Of a stretch of 64,000 bases of DNA, positions 9,603 to 21,402 are shown in pieces. The stretch lies in the NCBI GenBank assembly GCA_036924085.1, contig JAVGWX010000019.1, forward strand, positions 16,505,131-16,569,130, in the 5' to 3' direction. Below the pieces are notes generated by a model, which did not search any database, was not told where the DNA came from, and saw only the letters and a program-made list of their open reading frames with translations. The DNA comes from Ariolimax columbianus. Taxonomy: Eukaryota; Mollusca; Gastropoda; Stylommatophora; Arionidae. Position 1 is the first letter of the stretch. Each line of letters begins with the position of its first letter. The translations under genes and the position numbers were made by a program.

Positions 9603-11684
9603 AGACGTAGGGATCGCGCAGATGATATGGTAACGAAGAGCATGTGTGGTGCAGAATTCTGGACCGACCATCGACTCGTCACTGCCAGGCTAAATTTTAG
9701 ATCCAACCCAAGATGCGCCCCCAGGGAAAAAAACCCATAGTGGGGGCTAAATGTCGCTCAGCTGAAGTTCGAACCCACGAGAGGCGGCTTCCAGAAAGAG
9801 CTTGAGGGCAGATTTATCTGAGCTTCGTTTTGTAAAGAACGACATCGAACAGAACTGGGCATCCTTGAGAAACACCCTCTACAATACAGTAGTTACACAC
9901 ATTGGCCCACTCACGATCAAGCATAAGAACTGGTTTGATGAGAACGATCTAGAAATATAGGGCCTTCTCGATGCAAAACATGAAGCACACAGAGAATACC
10001 AAAGAAACACCATCTCCGGCAGCAAAAGCGGCCTTCAATACTGCTCGCAAAGCTGTCCAGACCAGGCTTAGAGAGATGCAAGACTCATGGCTCAGCAAAA
10101 GAGCTGACGAAATTGAAATGTTTGCGTCATGACACCAAAAGTTTTTAAGAGGCACTGAAAGCTCTCTACTGCTCGCAGTTCTATGGTAACTCTCCAGTTC
10201 GCAATGCGGATGGGGCACTACTAACAGATACGGCCCAGATCCCAGACAGATGGGAAGACCACTTCTGCAAAATACTAAACCACCCGTTGTCCATAAATGA
10301 AGAAGTCATCCAGCGAATGCCGCAGGTGGAACTGAACCTGCTGCTGGATGAAGTCATTACTGAGGAGGAAGTCGACAGGTCAATCAGTGCACTATCTGAA
10401 GGAAAAGCCACAGGAGCGGATGCAATACCAGCAGAAATATATAAGATAGCTGGCCCATCCATCACCAGAAGGATCACTGAACTCTTTTACCACAGGTGGG
10501 CTGAAGGAGTAATTCCGCAGGATCTAAAGGACGCCTCAATCGTTCACTTGTACAAAAGAAAACGCAACCGTCAGGAAAGCGGCAATCATAAAGGAATATC
10601 GCTACTATCCGCAGCAGGCAAGATCCTAGCTCGGTTACTCCTAAACAGGCTCAACAAACACCTTGAACAAAGCTACCACCTCCCAGAAAGCCAATGTGTA
10701 TTCAGAGCGAAGAGGAACAGTGGACATGATCTTTGCCGCTCGCCAAGTACAAGTGAAGTGTCCGGAAACAAAATCAGGCATTGTATGCCACATTTATTGA
10801 TTTGACAAATGCATTTGATACAGTAAACAGAGGAGGGCTGTGTATGATAATGTCCAAGTTTGGCTGCCCCAAACAAGTTTATAACTATGGTGAAACAGCT
10901 ACACGAAGGCACGTGTGCTCGTGTACTGGACAGCGGAGCAATCTCTAAAACTTTTCAAGTAACAAACGGAGTAAAACAAGGATGTGTACTCGCCCCGACC
11001 CTGTTCAGCATGATGTTCGCAGCCACGATGACATATGCCTTCAGATCGCTGGAGCTTGGCATGCCCATACAGTACCGCACGGATGGCAAGCTACTAAATC
11101 CCAGAAGAATGAAGACCAAAACCAAAGTGGCTGGCAGCATAATCAGAGAACTTGTATTTGCTGACGACTGCCCTCTGATCAGCAACTCAGAACTGAACAT
11201 GCAGGTTGGAATGGACCGGTTCTCTGCCGCATGCGAAATTTTGGCTTAACCATAAATGCCAGGAAAACAGAGGGCATGTACCTACCAGCACCAAGCATGC
11301 CGTACACAAAACCAGAGACTAGTCAGCGGACAGACACTGAATGTCGTAGATGAATTCACGTATGTGGGAAAGTCATGGCATCAGCGTCAAGTCTAAACTC
11401 AAAGTCTACCGTGCCACCCTCATTCCAACCCTACTCTAAGTCCTGCGAAAGCTAGACTGTATACTCTGGATATGCGAGAAGGTTAAATCACTTTAACACA
11501 GGTTGCCTGAGGCAAATATTCCACATCCTATGGGAATATCGTGTCACTGGCATCCCGATTCTCTCGAGGGCTGACATGCCCAGCATCCATGCACTGCTAG
11601 AAAAAGTACAACTTTGATGGGCCATCACCTCGTTCGTGTCAGAGAAACGGCACCCAAAAAGCTTCTCCACGGCGAGCTGAGATG

Positions 11685-11724
<40 letters not shown>

Positions 11725-11734
11725 GAGAGAGAGA

Positions 11735-11772
<38 letters not shown>

Positions 11773-12140
11773 TAGAGATAGCGCCGAAAATAAATGTTTG
11801 AAAGACGATCTGAGGGACCAACTGAAAAGCTGCCAGATAGATGTCGACACCTGGGAATGTCTTGGGAAAAACATATCTGACTGGAGAAGCGCAGTCAAAT
11901 CGGGTGTAGCTACCGGCGAAGACGACCGTGTTGTGAAAGTCCAGAGCAGACGCGAGACCCGGAAATCCCGAACAGCGGGAACACCATCACCTTCTACAAA
12001 CCTCGTGTGCCCGTTATGCAGCAGATGTTTTCGTTCCCGCATTGGCCTGTTCAGCCACACGTGCACCCACACCCAACATGGAAATCTATGGCAAAGGCGA
12101 TGTCGGCGGTCCTCATCGACAGTGATGAACAGCTATTATG
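9603..12140 (+). pseudogene. L-B LINE, 3' part: reverse transcriptase and C-terminal C2H2 finger
   Basis: This continues the endonuclease end and then a reverse transcriptase. Residues at 10287-10805 include SEGKATGADAIPAEIYK and NHKGISLLSAAGKILARLL. At 10800-11249 lie FINLTNAFDTVNR (motif A), TNGVKQGCVLAPTLFSMMF (motif B) and ELVFADDCPL (motif C). After the polymerase, at 12008-12070, CPLCSRCFRSRIGLFSHTCTH forms a C2H2 finger typical of this LINE type. A GA/GT microsatellite (11681-11779) interrupts the region between. Frameshifts at about 10740 and 11250 and a deletion mark it as dead. Together with 6481-7500 this is the most complete L-B copy in the window. Confidence 0.85.
11681..11779. 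repeat. GA/GT compound microsatellite
   Basis: GA repeats, a GT run and a second GA run lie within the L-B C-terminal region. The open frames across it are repeat artefacts. Confidence 0.9.
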
Positions 12141-12309
12141 TTGTGTTATGTATCATTTTCATTGAGTACTGTTGATTATATTACACCAGATCAATTTTAA
12201 TGGCATGACATTGTGGAGCTTGACCAACATTTCCATCTGTTGTTACTACCTTTCAAAATCAGCGTTTAAGGTTCTCGTTTTGTCATTTGTTGTTGTCTTC
12301 GTTGTTCTA

Positions 12310-12500
12310 CTTTGCGCACTAAGTAATAAAATGGTTGCCCATCGGACAAGTCATGATGATGGCGACAACATCAGACGGTTTTGTCTTGATAATAAACTTG
12401 CTCTGTGTTTGGATTATAGTGAGGAAGAAACTATGCTTGTCATCAACTTCGCTCTCTCGTCCGGAGCTACCTTGGACCAGTGACAAGACATAAAATAAAT
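12310..12500 (+). repeat. Partial Rep-F repeat
   Basis: This matches 585-735 and 41230-41350 (GTGAGGAAGAAACT, then GGACCAGTGACAAGACAT). A 103-residue frame crosses it, but the shared sequence is interspersed repeat, so no gene is called. Confidence 0.6.
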
Positions 12501-12985
12501 AGTAATTGCCTTTTCCATCAATGCAGACGGACATGTAGAAGATATGTCTTTACTTCGCTAGACAGGTCTTGGTTCTTCAGGAGTAGCCACTTATTTTAGA
12601 TTTGTTCTCTCTTAGTGGCTTCAAGCGTCGCTATGTCTTTGCAGAGTGTGGCCTTCTATGTAACTCGCACTGAGGCTGTATTTTCCCAACCATTTTGGTA
12701 GATGGAATTGTTTTTATTTATTGACGCCTGCATACATTTTATTTGTGGTGCTCGTCGGCTTCGTTTTGCATTTCATAGCAAAGATAAGACTAATATTAAT
12801 TTGCCCATTTTCTGCATTCCTTCTGTACTGCTGACTTCGCGATCCAAATATGGTCACTAGAACCGTGAGATGGCTTTTATTTGAAGTTTATTTTTGTTTT
12901 GCTCTTTTCTTCAGTTAGTGGAATGAGCATTGCTTCATTTGTTTAGAACCAGTCTTTTAAAAAAAGGATTTCTTGAAGCTGAAAA
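12501..12985. other. Unassigned sequence
   Basis: No exon, RNA gene or repeat shared within the window was recognised here. Confidence 0.4.
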
Positions 12986-12989
12986 AGGA

Positions 12990-13650
12990 GACTGCACATC
13001 TGTATATATTTGTTACGAGAGATATTACCCGGACAAATTAAGTGTATAACCAAATTGAAGGCTTATGGAGCAGTCGGCCTACTTACTCCTCTATAGGACT
13101 GTGAAACCTGGACTGTGTACAGTCGACATGCGAAGAATCTTGACCACTTCTATCTGGGCTGTCTAAGGAAACTGCTGAACATAAAATAGCAAAATAGGAT
13201 CACAGATGTACAAGTTCTTTCGCGGAATGGCATGACAAGCATCCACATAACGTTGTGAAAATCGTAGTTCACATGGACTGACCATGTTGTCCGCATGTCA
13301 GACGAGTGGCTTCCAAAGAAAATATTATATGACGAGCTTGAGTCAGGCTGAAAGCCTCACTAGAGAATAACCGCATTGACCCCGATAATTGGGAGAATAT
13401 TGCATCTGATCGCTCTCCATGGCGTAACAAAGTCTCTGTCGACACGACACATATAGAGCAGACAAGAATCAAGGAAGATGCGCGGAGACGGGCGATACGA
13501 AAGGCAAGAGACGAGCTGCCTCCGTCTGACGGTCAGACAGCTTTTCCCTGTCCACAGTGTGACAGACGCTTTCGGGCTCGGATTGGTGTGACCATCCATC
13601 TACGAACCCACTCCAGGATTGACAGATGACAATGTGGTCCTCTTCGAAAA
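12990..13650 (+). pseudogene. L-B-type LINE C-terminus with C2H2 finger
   Basis: Shifted frames show the post-polymerase region, then a clean stretch at about 13370-13628: DPDNWENIASDRSPWRN, RRRAIRKARDE and CPQCDRRFRARIGVTIHLRT. The Trp-rich block followed by a C2H2 finger is the same layout as at 12008-12070 and 44300-44610. The upstream part is heavily mutated. Confidence 0.75.
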
Positions 13651-13674
13651 CGATGAACAAAGAACAACATATAG

Positions 13675-13830
13675 TTGTTGTTTAATGCCCATAATGAGTA
13701 GGATTAACCCTTTGTTAAGTGCCGGTATGTCGTAGCTTTCCTCAGATCCCTAGCTTGCTGATGAAGGTGGGCTGGAGTCCTCTAGGAGGTTGTGATATGC
13801 TTAGTTTCATCCACATAACACCCACATACA
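13675..13830 (-). mobile_element. Truncated Rep-D copy
   Basis: The GTTGTTG tail complement and CCCATAATGAGTAGG are followed by a GTAGCTTTCCTCA block and a GATGAAGGTGG block. In sense (minus) orientation this is the 3' part of Rep-D ending in its AAC tail. A short CA run (13829-13853) follows. Confidence 0.65.
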
Positions 13831-13894
13831 CACGCACACACACACACACACACATATATGTATATGAAAGAACCGGACAGATGAGAGTGGGGTT

Positions 13895-14135
13895 AGACGT
13901 AAAGTGAAGGCTATGACGTTGGATGGAACACACATTATGGAAACCAGATGACAGCACTACAAGAAAGTCACTATTCTGGAATCCTCCGGTCAAAAGAGGT
14001 AGGGACAGACTTAAAGATTCGTGGAGAAAGAAGATTGAGGCAAATGAGAAAACGACAAGACCATGGGAGGGTGTAAATGACGTCACATGACAAGAAGACG
14101 TGGAGAGCCTATACTCCAAATGCCATTTAATGATT
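13895..14135 (+). pseudogene. LINE C-terminal fragment (third type)
   Basis: One frame reads RWMEHTLWKPDDS, then FWNPPVKRGRDRLKDSW and SLYSKCHL. This is the common LINE tail pattern RWxGHxLRxP...W.PxGKRxRGRPxxxW...LCxxxxx. A related fragment is at 55015-55265. Confidence 0.7.
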
Positions 14136-14799
14136 GTTATTTATTTATTGATGTCTGCTACTCACTCCAGCTATTGCCGACCTTTCTGTTACCGCGATAA
14201 CAGAAATATTATAGCTTCCGGTAAGATGGCGACCAAGCAACAGCTGCTCTCATGGTCTTCGATATTCGTGTGGTTTGTTCGTTCCACTTCATGTGTGGGG
14301 CGCGGTGTTTTGTGACGATCATTTTCTAGCAGGCCCTACGCTATTCACAGGAAGCCTATGGGTGTAAATTTCATCGGAATTCGGAGAAACACGATCTGTT
14401 CCAGGTGATTTCAAGCCTAAGAATCACACATGAGGACAAAAACGAAATCTATTATACCGGATCGATAGCAGCCCGGACAGACAGAGAGGGTTGGAGTGGG
14501 ATTTTCATGTCTTCATGTGTGCCCCAACGATCTGATGGGTTACGGGATGAACTGAACTGAACTGAACTGAACTGATAACAGAAATATGACAACTATCACT
14601 GTCTTTGTGTGTCGTAAAAGGCAATTAACTCATTCGATCCAGAATACTTTGAGCTTCCGAACACATTTATTCTTGCCATGTTAAACTGTCACTGAAAAAT
14701 AGATGAATACTTCATCACCATCAGTTGCTTTGCCGGTTAGCTTTGTCGATAATGGACTTCCGTCCGCTTCTATTACGTGTGTCGTTTACCAACTCTGCT

Positions 14800-15245
14800 G
14801 TTGATTGTCGCCCACGCCATTATCCCAGGTTGTCCAACATCTTCTCTCTCGGCCTTCCTCTCACTCTAAGGCTGTCCAACATCTTCTCTCTCGGCCTTCC
14901 TCTGTCTCTCAGGCTGTCCAACATCTTCTCTCTCGGCCTTCCTCTGTCTCTCAGGATGTCCAAAATCTTCTCTCTCGGCCTTCCTCTGTCTCTCAGGCTG
15001 CCCAACACCTTCTCTCTCGGCCTTCCTCTGTCTCTCAGGATGTCCAACATCTTCTCTCTCGGCCTTACTCTGTCTCTCAGGCTGTCCAACATCTTCTCTC
15101 TCGGCCTTCCTCTGTCTCTCAGGATGTCCAACATCTTCTCTCTCGACCTTCCTCTGTCTCTCAGACTGTCCAACATTTTCTTTCTCGACCATCCTCTGTC
15201 TCTCAGACTGTCAACATCTTCTCCCTCGGCCTTCCTCCGTATCTA
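14800..15245. repeat. 42-bp minisatellite derived from a LINE tail
   Basis: About nine 42-bp units run from about 14830 (core AGGCTGTCCAACATCTTCTC then TCTCGGCCTTCCTC). Because 42 is divisible by three, both strands stay open. On the minus strand each unit reads GRPREKMLDSLRDR, the basic GRPR..W/M.D motif of a LINE C-terminus. The left flank (14750-14820) matches 16550-16620, where the same sequence carries a single unit. Confidence 0.9.
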
Positions 15246-15269
15246 TTTTCTGATATCTTACTCGTTGTC

Positions 15270-15545
15270 ATAGCCTGCTCCAACCCGCCTCTTCTCACAT
15301 CCTGCTCCAAACCAGCCTGTTCTAACAACCTGGCCCAAACCACCTCTTCTGACAACCTGCCCCAACCCGCCTCTTCTCACAACCTGGCCCAAACCGCCTC
15401 TTCTGACAACCTGCCCCAACCCGCCTCTTCTCACAACCTGCCCCAACCCGCCTCTTCTCACAACCTGCTCCAACCCGCCTCTTCTCACAACCTGCCCCAA
15501 CTCGCCTGTTCTCACAACCTGCTCCAACCCGCCTCTTCTCATAAC
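15270..15545. repeat. 27-bp minisatellite
   Basis: About ten units of 27 bp (CACAACCTGCCCCAACCCGC then CTCTTCT) give open frames on both strands. I could not tie the unit to a mobile element. Confidence 0.9.
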
Positions 15546-15582
15546 GTGCCCAAAAATGATGACTGTCTACTTTCGATCCTTA

Positions 15583-15739
15583 CAATAAATTGTCTTTGTG
15601 TTTGTGCCTCTTCGAGTACTGTTTCTTCCAAAGATCTTATTTGCTTGATTGACTTGTATTCACTGCCATTTGTCAGAACAGGCTCCACGTAGCGTCCAAA
15701 GAATTCTCTCAGGTTTTGTTTGCACAATATTCCTTTCAT
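15583..15739 (-). other. Possible coding exon or coding remnant, unidentified
   Basis: A minus-strand frame from an ATG at 15739 has ordinary amino-acid composition (for example LREFFGRYVEPVLTNGSEY and RSLEETVLEEAQTQRQF). A GTAAGG sequence lies near its lower end. I do not recognise the protein. It may be part of an uncharacterised transposon or of a real exon; one alternative frame is also open. Confidence 0.25.
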
Positions 15740-16500
15740 GGTCTAGAAGACCGATTTTGCTTTGGTAATACTGCATTATATTTCGTAATTCCAACTTCCA
15801 TCTTATATTTATAATTGTAAAAATAATGAGAAACTTGTATGTATAAATGTGACAACTGTTCAAGCAAATAATTCAGCTGTAGGATATGTTAAGATAGATT
15901 GAAAGCCCTACAATTGGCTCAACGGAGTTAATTAAAGAAAGTTTTGTATCAGGATAGCAACGACATGATGTAAAACCATTGCTTAAATAGTTACAGGCGT
16001 CTTTTTCAAGCGACGTAAAACAAGGAGCCAAAAGCACTGTTGGACCGATGTTATAATAACTGGGGCAAAAGTACAAAATCAATCAATCAATGAAATGGGA
16101 TGAATTACCTGTTAGAGTTGATGTGTTTGTGAATACGTGAATACTTTGTAAGTGCATGCTCAGAATATCACACTATCAGACATAGGAATGACAAACTAGA
16201 ACATCGCCCTAGTCCACATATTATCTTACAACCTTCGCGAGAAAGATGTCCTTTTGGTTTACGAAAATAAATGCTATTTTCTTTGTCAGTGTCAATAAAT
16301 GGATGTCTTCGTTTGTCTAGAAATATAAAGAAACAAATGCCATTTAGTTTTCTAAATTGAGGGTAATTTCGAATTCATATACAACAATTGCGCATTGTGG
16401 CGGAATATTTGAACGTGCTTTTAACGTTTGCGCATAAACGGGTCAGTGTTTCACTGGAATACATCTATGCACGGACAATCTACAAATCAATGCCCTTTGT
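15740..16500. other. Unassigned AT-rich sequence
   Basis: No exon or element was recognised. Confidence 0.4.
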
Positions 16501-16539
16501 GTCTACATACGCGTATGTAGATCATCATCATCACCAGGT

Positions 16540-16750
16540 GCCCTGCCGTTTAGCGATCATAGACCGTCCATTTCTATCACGCGTGTCGTTTACCAACTCT
16601 GTTGTTGATTGTCTCCGTTACATTCTCTCAGGCTGTCCATCATCTTCTCTCTCGGCCTTCCTCACACTTTCGTATTTAGCAGCTTTCAGCTGTCGAAATA
16701 CCTGTGGTTGGTTGGGAACGTGTCTCTTCTCAGACCTAAGTGCATAGTTC
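16540..16750 (-). pseudogene. LINE C-terminal fragment with a single 42-bp unit
   Basis: On the minus strand this reads a GRPREKMMDSLRE-like stretch and then TELVNDTRDRNGRSMIAKR, with one frameshift between. That is a LINE C-terminus. It is the unexpanded counterpart of the array at 14800-15245. Confidence 0.65.
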
Positions 16751-17009
16751 TCTAGATGACAGCCTTCAGGGCAGAAAGTTGTTCAACACGTGGCATTATT
16801 CACATCCGTCAATGCCAGTCATGAAAATCATGCATTGAATATGACATCCATCCATTAAAAAGAATTAAACTCTAGAAACAATACCACATATTTAATATAG
16901 TGAATAACTCGTTTTCCTATGGTTGAAAAGAAGAAGAATAAGAAGGAGAAGAAGAAGAAAATACAAAATTAGCCTAGGGGAGACAGCTTTCTATACTGAT
17001 CAATGTGGG

Positions 17010-17145
17010 TGTGAAGTGTAATATCAGGGTCAGGTCAAACATACTGATCAAGGTAGGAGTGAAGAGTGGTCAGGGTCACGTGAGACATACCGATCAAAGT
17101 GGGAGCAAAGAGTAACATCAAGGTCATATGAAACATGCTGATTCA
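17010..17145 (+). repeat. Three degenerate Rep-E-end monomers
   Basis: Units of about 45-50 bp each carry AACATACTGATCAA-like and AGGGTCA-like blocks, the same motif that forms the large arrays at 24236 and 35110. Confidence 0.55.
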
Positions 17146-17238
17146 GTCCCATGCCTGAATTGCTTGTTGATGAGGAGGGGTAAGGGGATTCCAACCCAGT
17201 CCCCCGAATTTATGACTTGTTGATAATAATAATAATAA

Positions 17239-17476
17239 TTTTTTTTTTTTGCGTTCGCCTTATTTATCAATTCCCCAAGGCGTGTGTGCGTTACACTGTG
17301 GTTTTTATTTTGCGCCTGTCGGCCCAGTGCATCCGACTTCCACATTCATTTTATGTAAGTGTCTGCTTCCTCCTGCATTTTCTAAGGGTTTGCTTCCCTG
17401 GTGCTGTGATGGGGATCGAACCCAGCAGCTTCTGGTTGTGAGCCGTGCCACTTAACCACTAGGCCACGCCGTCCCC
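17239..17476 (-). mobile_element. SINE-A copy
   Basis: A T run at the left, then the complement of the SINE-A body, ends in TAGGCCACGCCGTCCCC (A-box complement). The B-box region is kept as GATCGAACCCAGCAGC. Confidence 0.85.
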
Positions 17477-17479
17477 ACA

Positions 17480-17830
17480 TTGATGATCATTAATTGGGTA
17501 TCGCAACCTTGCTGTGAACTATGGCACACTTTTAATAAAACGCCATTTTCTTGGCGAATAACGGAGAAAGAAATCTCTAGAAGAGGTACCCGGTTGATGA
17601 TCATTAATCGGGTACCTCTTCTAGAGATTTCTTTCTCCGTTGTTCGCCAAGAAAATGGCGTTTTATTAAAAGTGTGCCATAGTTCACAGCAAGGTTGCGA
17701 TACCGTCTCGTTTCGAACCGACACATCCAGTTTCAGCAGGGCAGGTCTTTGGGACCTTGGCTTCCTTCTTTTGATACCTATTCTCTCAGCCAGCCTGCAC
17801 AGATGCAGCCTGTATCCTGGCCCGCCACAT
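17480..17830. repeat. Foldback: 96-bp inverted arms joined to a minus-strand Rep-C
   Basis: Arms at 17497-17592 and 17609-17704 are near-perfect inverted copies around a 16-bp spacer. The 15-mer TTGATGATCATTAAT lies just left of the first arm (17480-17494) and fills the spacer (17594-17608). The right arm continues to about 17830 as a diverged Rep-C in minus orientation (TTTCGAACCGACACATCCAG, then AGCCAGCCTGC). Both arms carry the Rep-C block complementary to TATCGCAGCC..GCTGTAAACTA. Similar peptides on both strands here are a result of the palindrome. Confidence 0.85.
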
Positions 17831-18067
17831 GTTTATATTTTATCCCCCCAATTGAGTTACCCGATTGAACTGACTTGCTCCTCAATTGTTCGCCGCCAGA
17901 TGGCTTTGACATACGCGTTAATCTCTTTTCACTGTGGGTTCCAATTTAATGCATTTCTGGTTATAAAATCCAGATTCTTTCTGAGAGTATGTTTCATCCA
18001 CCATCACTTTTTTCTCCAATTTCCTGATGTATTTGTTGTTGCCGTGTACTTTCCTTATAGATCGATT

Positions 18068-18068
<1 letters not shown>

Positions 18069-18150
<82 letters not shown>
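18069..18150. repeat. AT microsatellite
   Basis: About 40 AT units. Confidence 0.95.
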
Positions 18151-18154
<4 letters not shown>

Positions 18155-18159
18155 TGAAC

Positions 18160-19260
18160 TGCTATAGGAGGTTTGAAGCACTAGCTTTTGATGTTTCCTC
18201 CAAAATCGATTTACCCATGGTTCTTTATCTAAGCCTACAACAATAAAACTTCCCGCCCTCTAGAAATATTCTAGCCACAACTTAATGGCTCCAGTTACCT
18301 CGTCTTTCTTCTGCACCCTCAACACATAATCACAAACTCGTCCTCACAATCGGATTACGTGCTCAGTCGTTCTGTGCATTCACATATAAACATATATTTT
18401 TCAATCAGGTGGTCTGTACATTCACATACAATCGGTTCATGTATAATCAGGCGATCTGTGCATTTCTATGTAATTCGATCCCGTCCCTTATAATCGGATC
18501 ACGTACTCAATTGTGATTACGTACTTAGTCGATATGTGCATTCACACCTAATCAGAATACACATCGTTCCCGAAGTGCCCTACACATACAACACACATTC
18601 AGATCTCGTTGTATGCGATCTGTACACTTGCACAACCGTTTAGAACATACATCGTTCACTAGGTGTCCTGCACGTACAACACACATTAAGATATCTTACT
18701 GTTCACAGGGTGTACATCATGAACACCTATAGAGCGCGACTGGTCAAAACTTGAGGTGTATGAAGGTACAATCACTTTGCAAACACTCACTTCCAGACTC
18801 ACTTTCAACCCTCCTGACAGCCTTTCAGCATTCCTATCAGCTTTTCCCTGCAGAGTATTTTATAGTCTCACTCAACAACACGGCTGTCCAATGATCTTCT
18901 ATTGGCTGTCTGACCTAGCCATCACTTCAATTTGGAACTTCCTCCAACTAAATGTTATTCGTTGACTATCCACGAATCACTGTTACTTTAAATATCGTAG
19001 CCCGTCGTGGCAGCATCATACTGTCGCCAACCCCCATTCACGTTAATTCTGAACGCAAGAGTGGTCAACTCCGAACATCCACCTCAGTTCCGAACACCCA
19101 CTCCTGTACCAGACAAAGTATTTCACATAAACCCCTAGTTTCCTTTGTCGACTTAGTGTGGAAACGGTGACTAACCCTGCGCGACCTGCGTTCGTCCAAC
19201 GCATTCCGGCAACCTTTGTTTCTTAGAGTCGCCAGCCCAAATCTCTCCTGCCCTAACCAC
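18160..19260. other. Unassigned sequence with loose internal repetition
   Basis: Between 18330 and 18720 blocks such as CACATACAACACACATTCAG and GTGCATTCACA recur irregularly. No protein or RNA gene was recognised. Confidence 0.4.
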
Positions 19261-19269
19261 CCATGCTCC

Positions 19270-19540
19270 AGCTTGTACTGTCACAGACAAAATGACTAAC
19301 GACAACAATAATAACACGACTAATCGATACACGAACAATTGAAAACACGATTACTAAATAATTCACGACTAAATGATACACAACTAAATGATACTCGAAA
19401 AAATGATACACAACTAAATGATACATGACTAAATGATGCACAACTAAATGATACACAACTAAATGTTACTCGAAAAAATAATACACAACTAACTGATACA
19501 TGACTAAATGATAAATACGACTAAATGATACACTAAAAGG
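19270..19540. repeat. Short-unit minisatellite
   Basis: Irregular units of about 14-16 bp built on ACTAAATGATACACA. Confidence 0.85.
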
Positions 19541-20190
19541 ACTGCCTTTTGTTAAAAGAGCCATTGCTAACAGAGAATGATAATTTGTTAGTTCAATATA
19601 TAGGTTTTTAAAAAATATATTGTTTCGTTTGTCTTGTTTCTGAAGACACTCCGCTGTACTGTTTTTTACGCCTTGTGGCCAAGTGCAACCGACTTCCTTA
19701 GAATGGTTCACATCCCATTTGACCTTGACGATTGATGCGCCAGATTGATGCACAGCTAGTTTATGAGACGTGCCACTCACCAATTCACCAGAACACCTCA
19801 TTGACCTTTTATATAACGTGCCCTCCTTGTGGTTAAGATTGATAACTTTCCAGTTTGTCACAATTCAGTTCATGAAATCTGCTTCTTACGGAGGGTCTCT
19901 TTCTTTTCTTTCCATGGGTGCTCCATGTCAGTAATTATTACACTATTTTCTAAACTATAATTATAATTATAATGTATGTACAGTCATTCTTTTGTATGTA
20001 TGCGAGTGTTTATTTGAGGAAGTATATGTTAAGGCATGCATGTGGTTAAATGTCTTTATTTCTAAGTGTGTTTGTGTGTATGTTTGTATGTATGTTTGTG
20101 TGTATGTTTGTGTGTATGTTTGTGTGTATATGCATGAAGTAATGTGTATTGTTGCTGCCGTCCTGTTTTTTTAACATCAAATTTGCAGAT
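19541..20190. other. Unassigned sequence and a TGTGTATGTT repeat
   Basis: A GTTTGTGTGTAT-type repeat covers about 20065-20135. The rest holds nothing recognised. Confidence 0.45.
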
Positions 20191-20194
20191 ATTC

Positions 20195-20400
20195 ATTAAG
20201 GACTGAAACGAAGGTAAAGAGACTGGGATGGTTTGATAAGATCACTAACATTGAACTGTTGAACGTAACTGACCAATCACTAGTCGAGCTTGACATACTA
20301 AGCCGAGACTGGTGCTGACTAGGACAGCCTTTATGCGACAGCCCTTGTTCTGGTGACCCCACCGCAAGATGGTGAGTGACAGGACTCGCCATATATGGAG
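20195..20400 (+). pseudogene. LINE C-terminal remnant
   Basis: One frame gives KRLGWFDKITNIELLNVTDQ and later SRDWC, resembling the LINE tail RLRWFGHVxRxxxxxLLNVT. It is short and diverged. Confidence 0.45.
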
Positions 20401-20859
20401 AAGAGTGCATGACTCGGACATTTACGACTAAGAGTGGTCGTGGGTTTTGAAAATATGTGCAATTGTGGAACAATTCAGAAAGTCTATCCTCATTAGATGG
20501 TGGGGGAGGGGGAGGGGAGTTACGTCGTTATTGATTGATTGATTAATTGAATGATATATTGAACTCGCTTGCTACAGGTAACATTAGCACCGGATACTCT
20601 TTGCAAGTAGCTAACAGAAAATTGAGCACATGCAAGTCTGCCTCGTTTCCTGACATTTGATCTGTTCTGTAGACGAACCCCGTCATTGCACTCTGGGTAT
20701 ATCGATAGGGGGGGGGGGGGGGAATACTGATGGTTCTGGTAGCCCCTTGGTTGTACATGGGCCCGCCCTGTTTCTATCAGTCGCTCATTCTTGCTAGATC
20801 CGCTACGAATTTCATACTTGGGCAGTTTGTTGATTGCCATTTCAAATATTGCAGTGCCA

Positions 20860-21390
20860 ACATCCAAAAGGTGGTCACTGTGCCAGCTCTGAATGTTATC
20901 ACTATCCATATCCAAAAGGTGGTCACTGTGCCAGCTCTGATATAAGATGCGATGTGTGAGAAGTGCAGCCGAAAAGACAATCCATGCCCGAACCCGCAAC
21001 ACCACGCTTAGGCAGACAGTAGGGACAAAACCCAGTTACTGCTTTACATTGACTGTAAAAAAAATCAAGTGGTTTTGTTATTTAGTCAGAATACATTTTG
21101 ACCATGCTGCATCAAGGTCATATCATATGCAGGTCTCCGGTCCACTAGCAAGAGACAGATCATGACGTCGATGGAGTGAGGGGGGTCTCTGACACTCTCA
21201 GGAAGTTACATCTAACGACAACACAAGCCTCCCACTTGGCGATAACAAGAAATTTACGCATCCCACCTCTCTGCGACACCGTACGGCAGGAGCAGTAGGA
21301 TACAACAAGAGGAAGAAGATCTTTATCCAAAAGTTGGTCACTGTGAAATCTTAGAACGTCACACCTATCCATCTCCTAAATCTCCACCAA
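20860..21390. other. Small tandem duplication and unassigned sequence
   Basis: The block ATCCAAAAGGTGGTCACTGT is present twice at 20860-20945 and once more, diverged, at about 21327. No gene was recognised. Confidence 0.45.
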
Positions 21391-21402
21391 GTACACTTAA
21401 AC

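Noticed and set aside
11735..12175. A 146-residue frame with a zinc-finger-like C-terminus as a possible host gene
   Set aside because: The finger CPLCSRCFRSRIGLFSH follows LINE reverse transcriptase on the same strand and recurs in other L-B tails, so it belongs to the transposon.
15258..15542. RRGGLGQVV repeat protein on the minus strand
   Set aside because: It is a 27-bp minisatellite that is also open on the plus strand, with no flanking coding character.
17480..18157. A 225-residue frame across the foldback and AT microsatellite
   Set aside because: Similar peptides on both strands result from the palindrome, and the end is a Tyr/Ile repeat from AT units.
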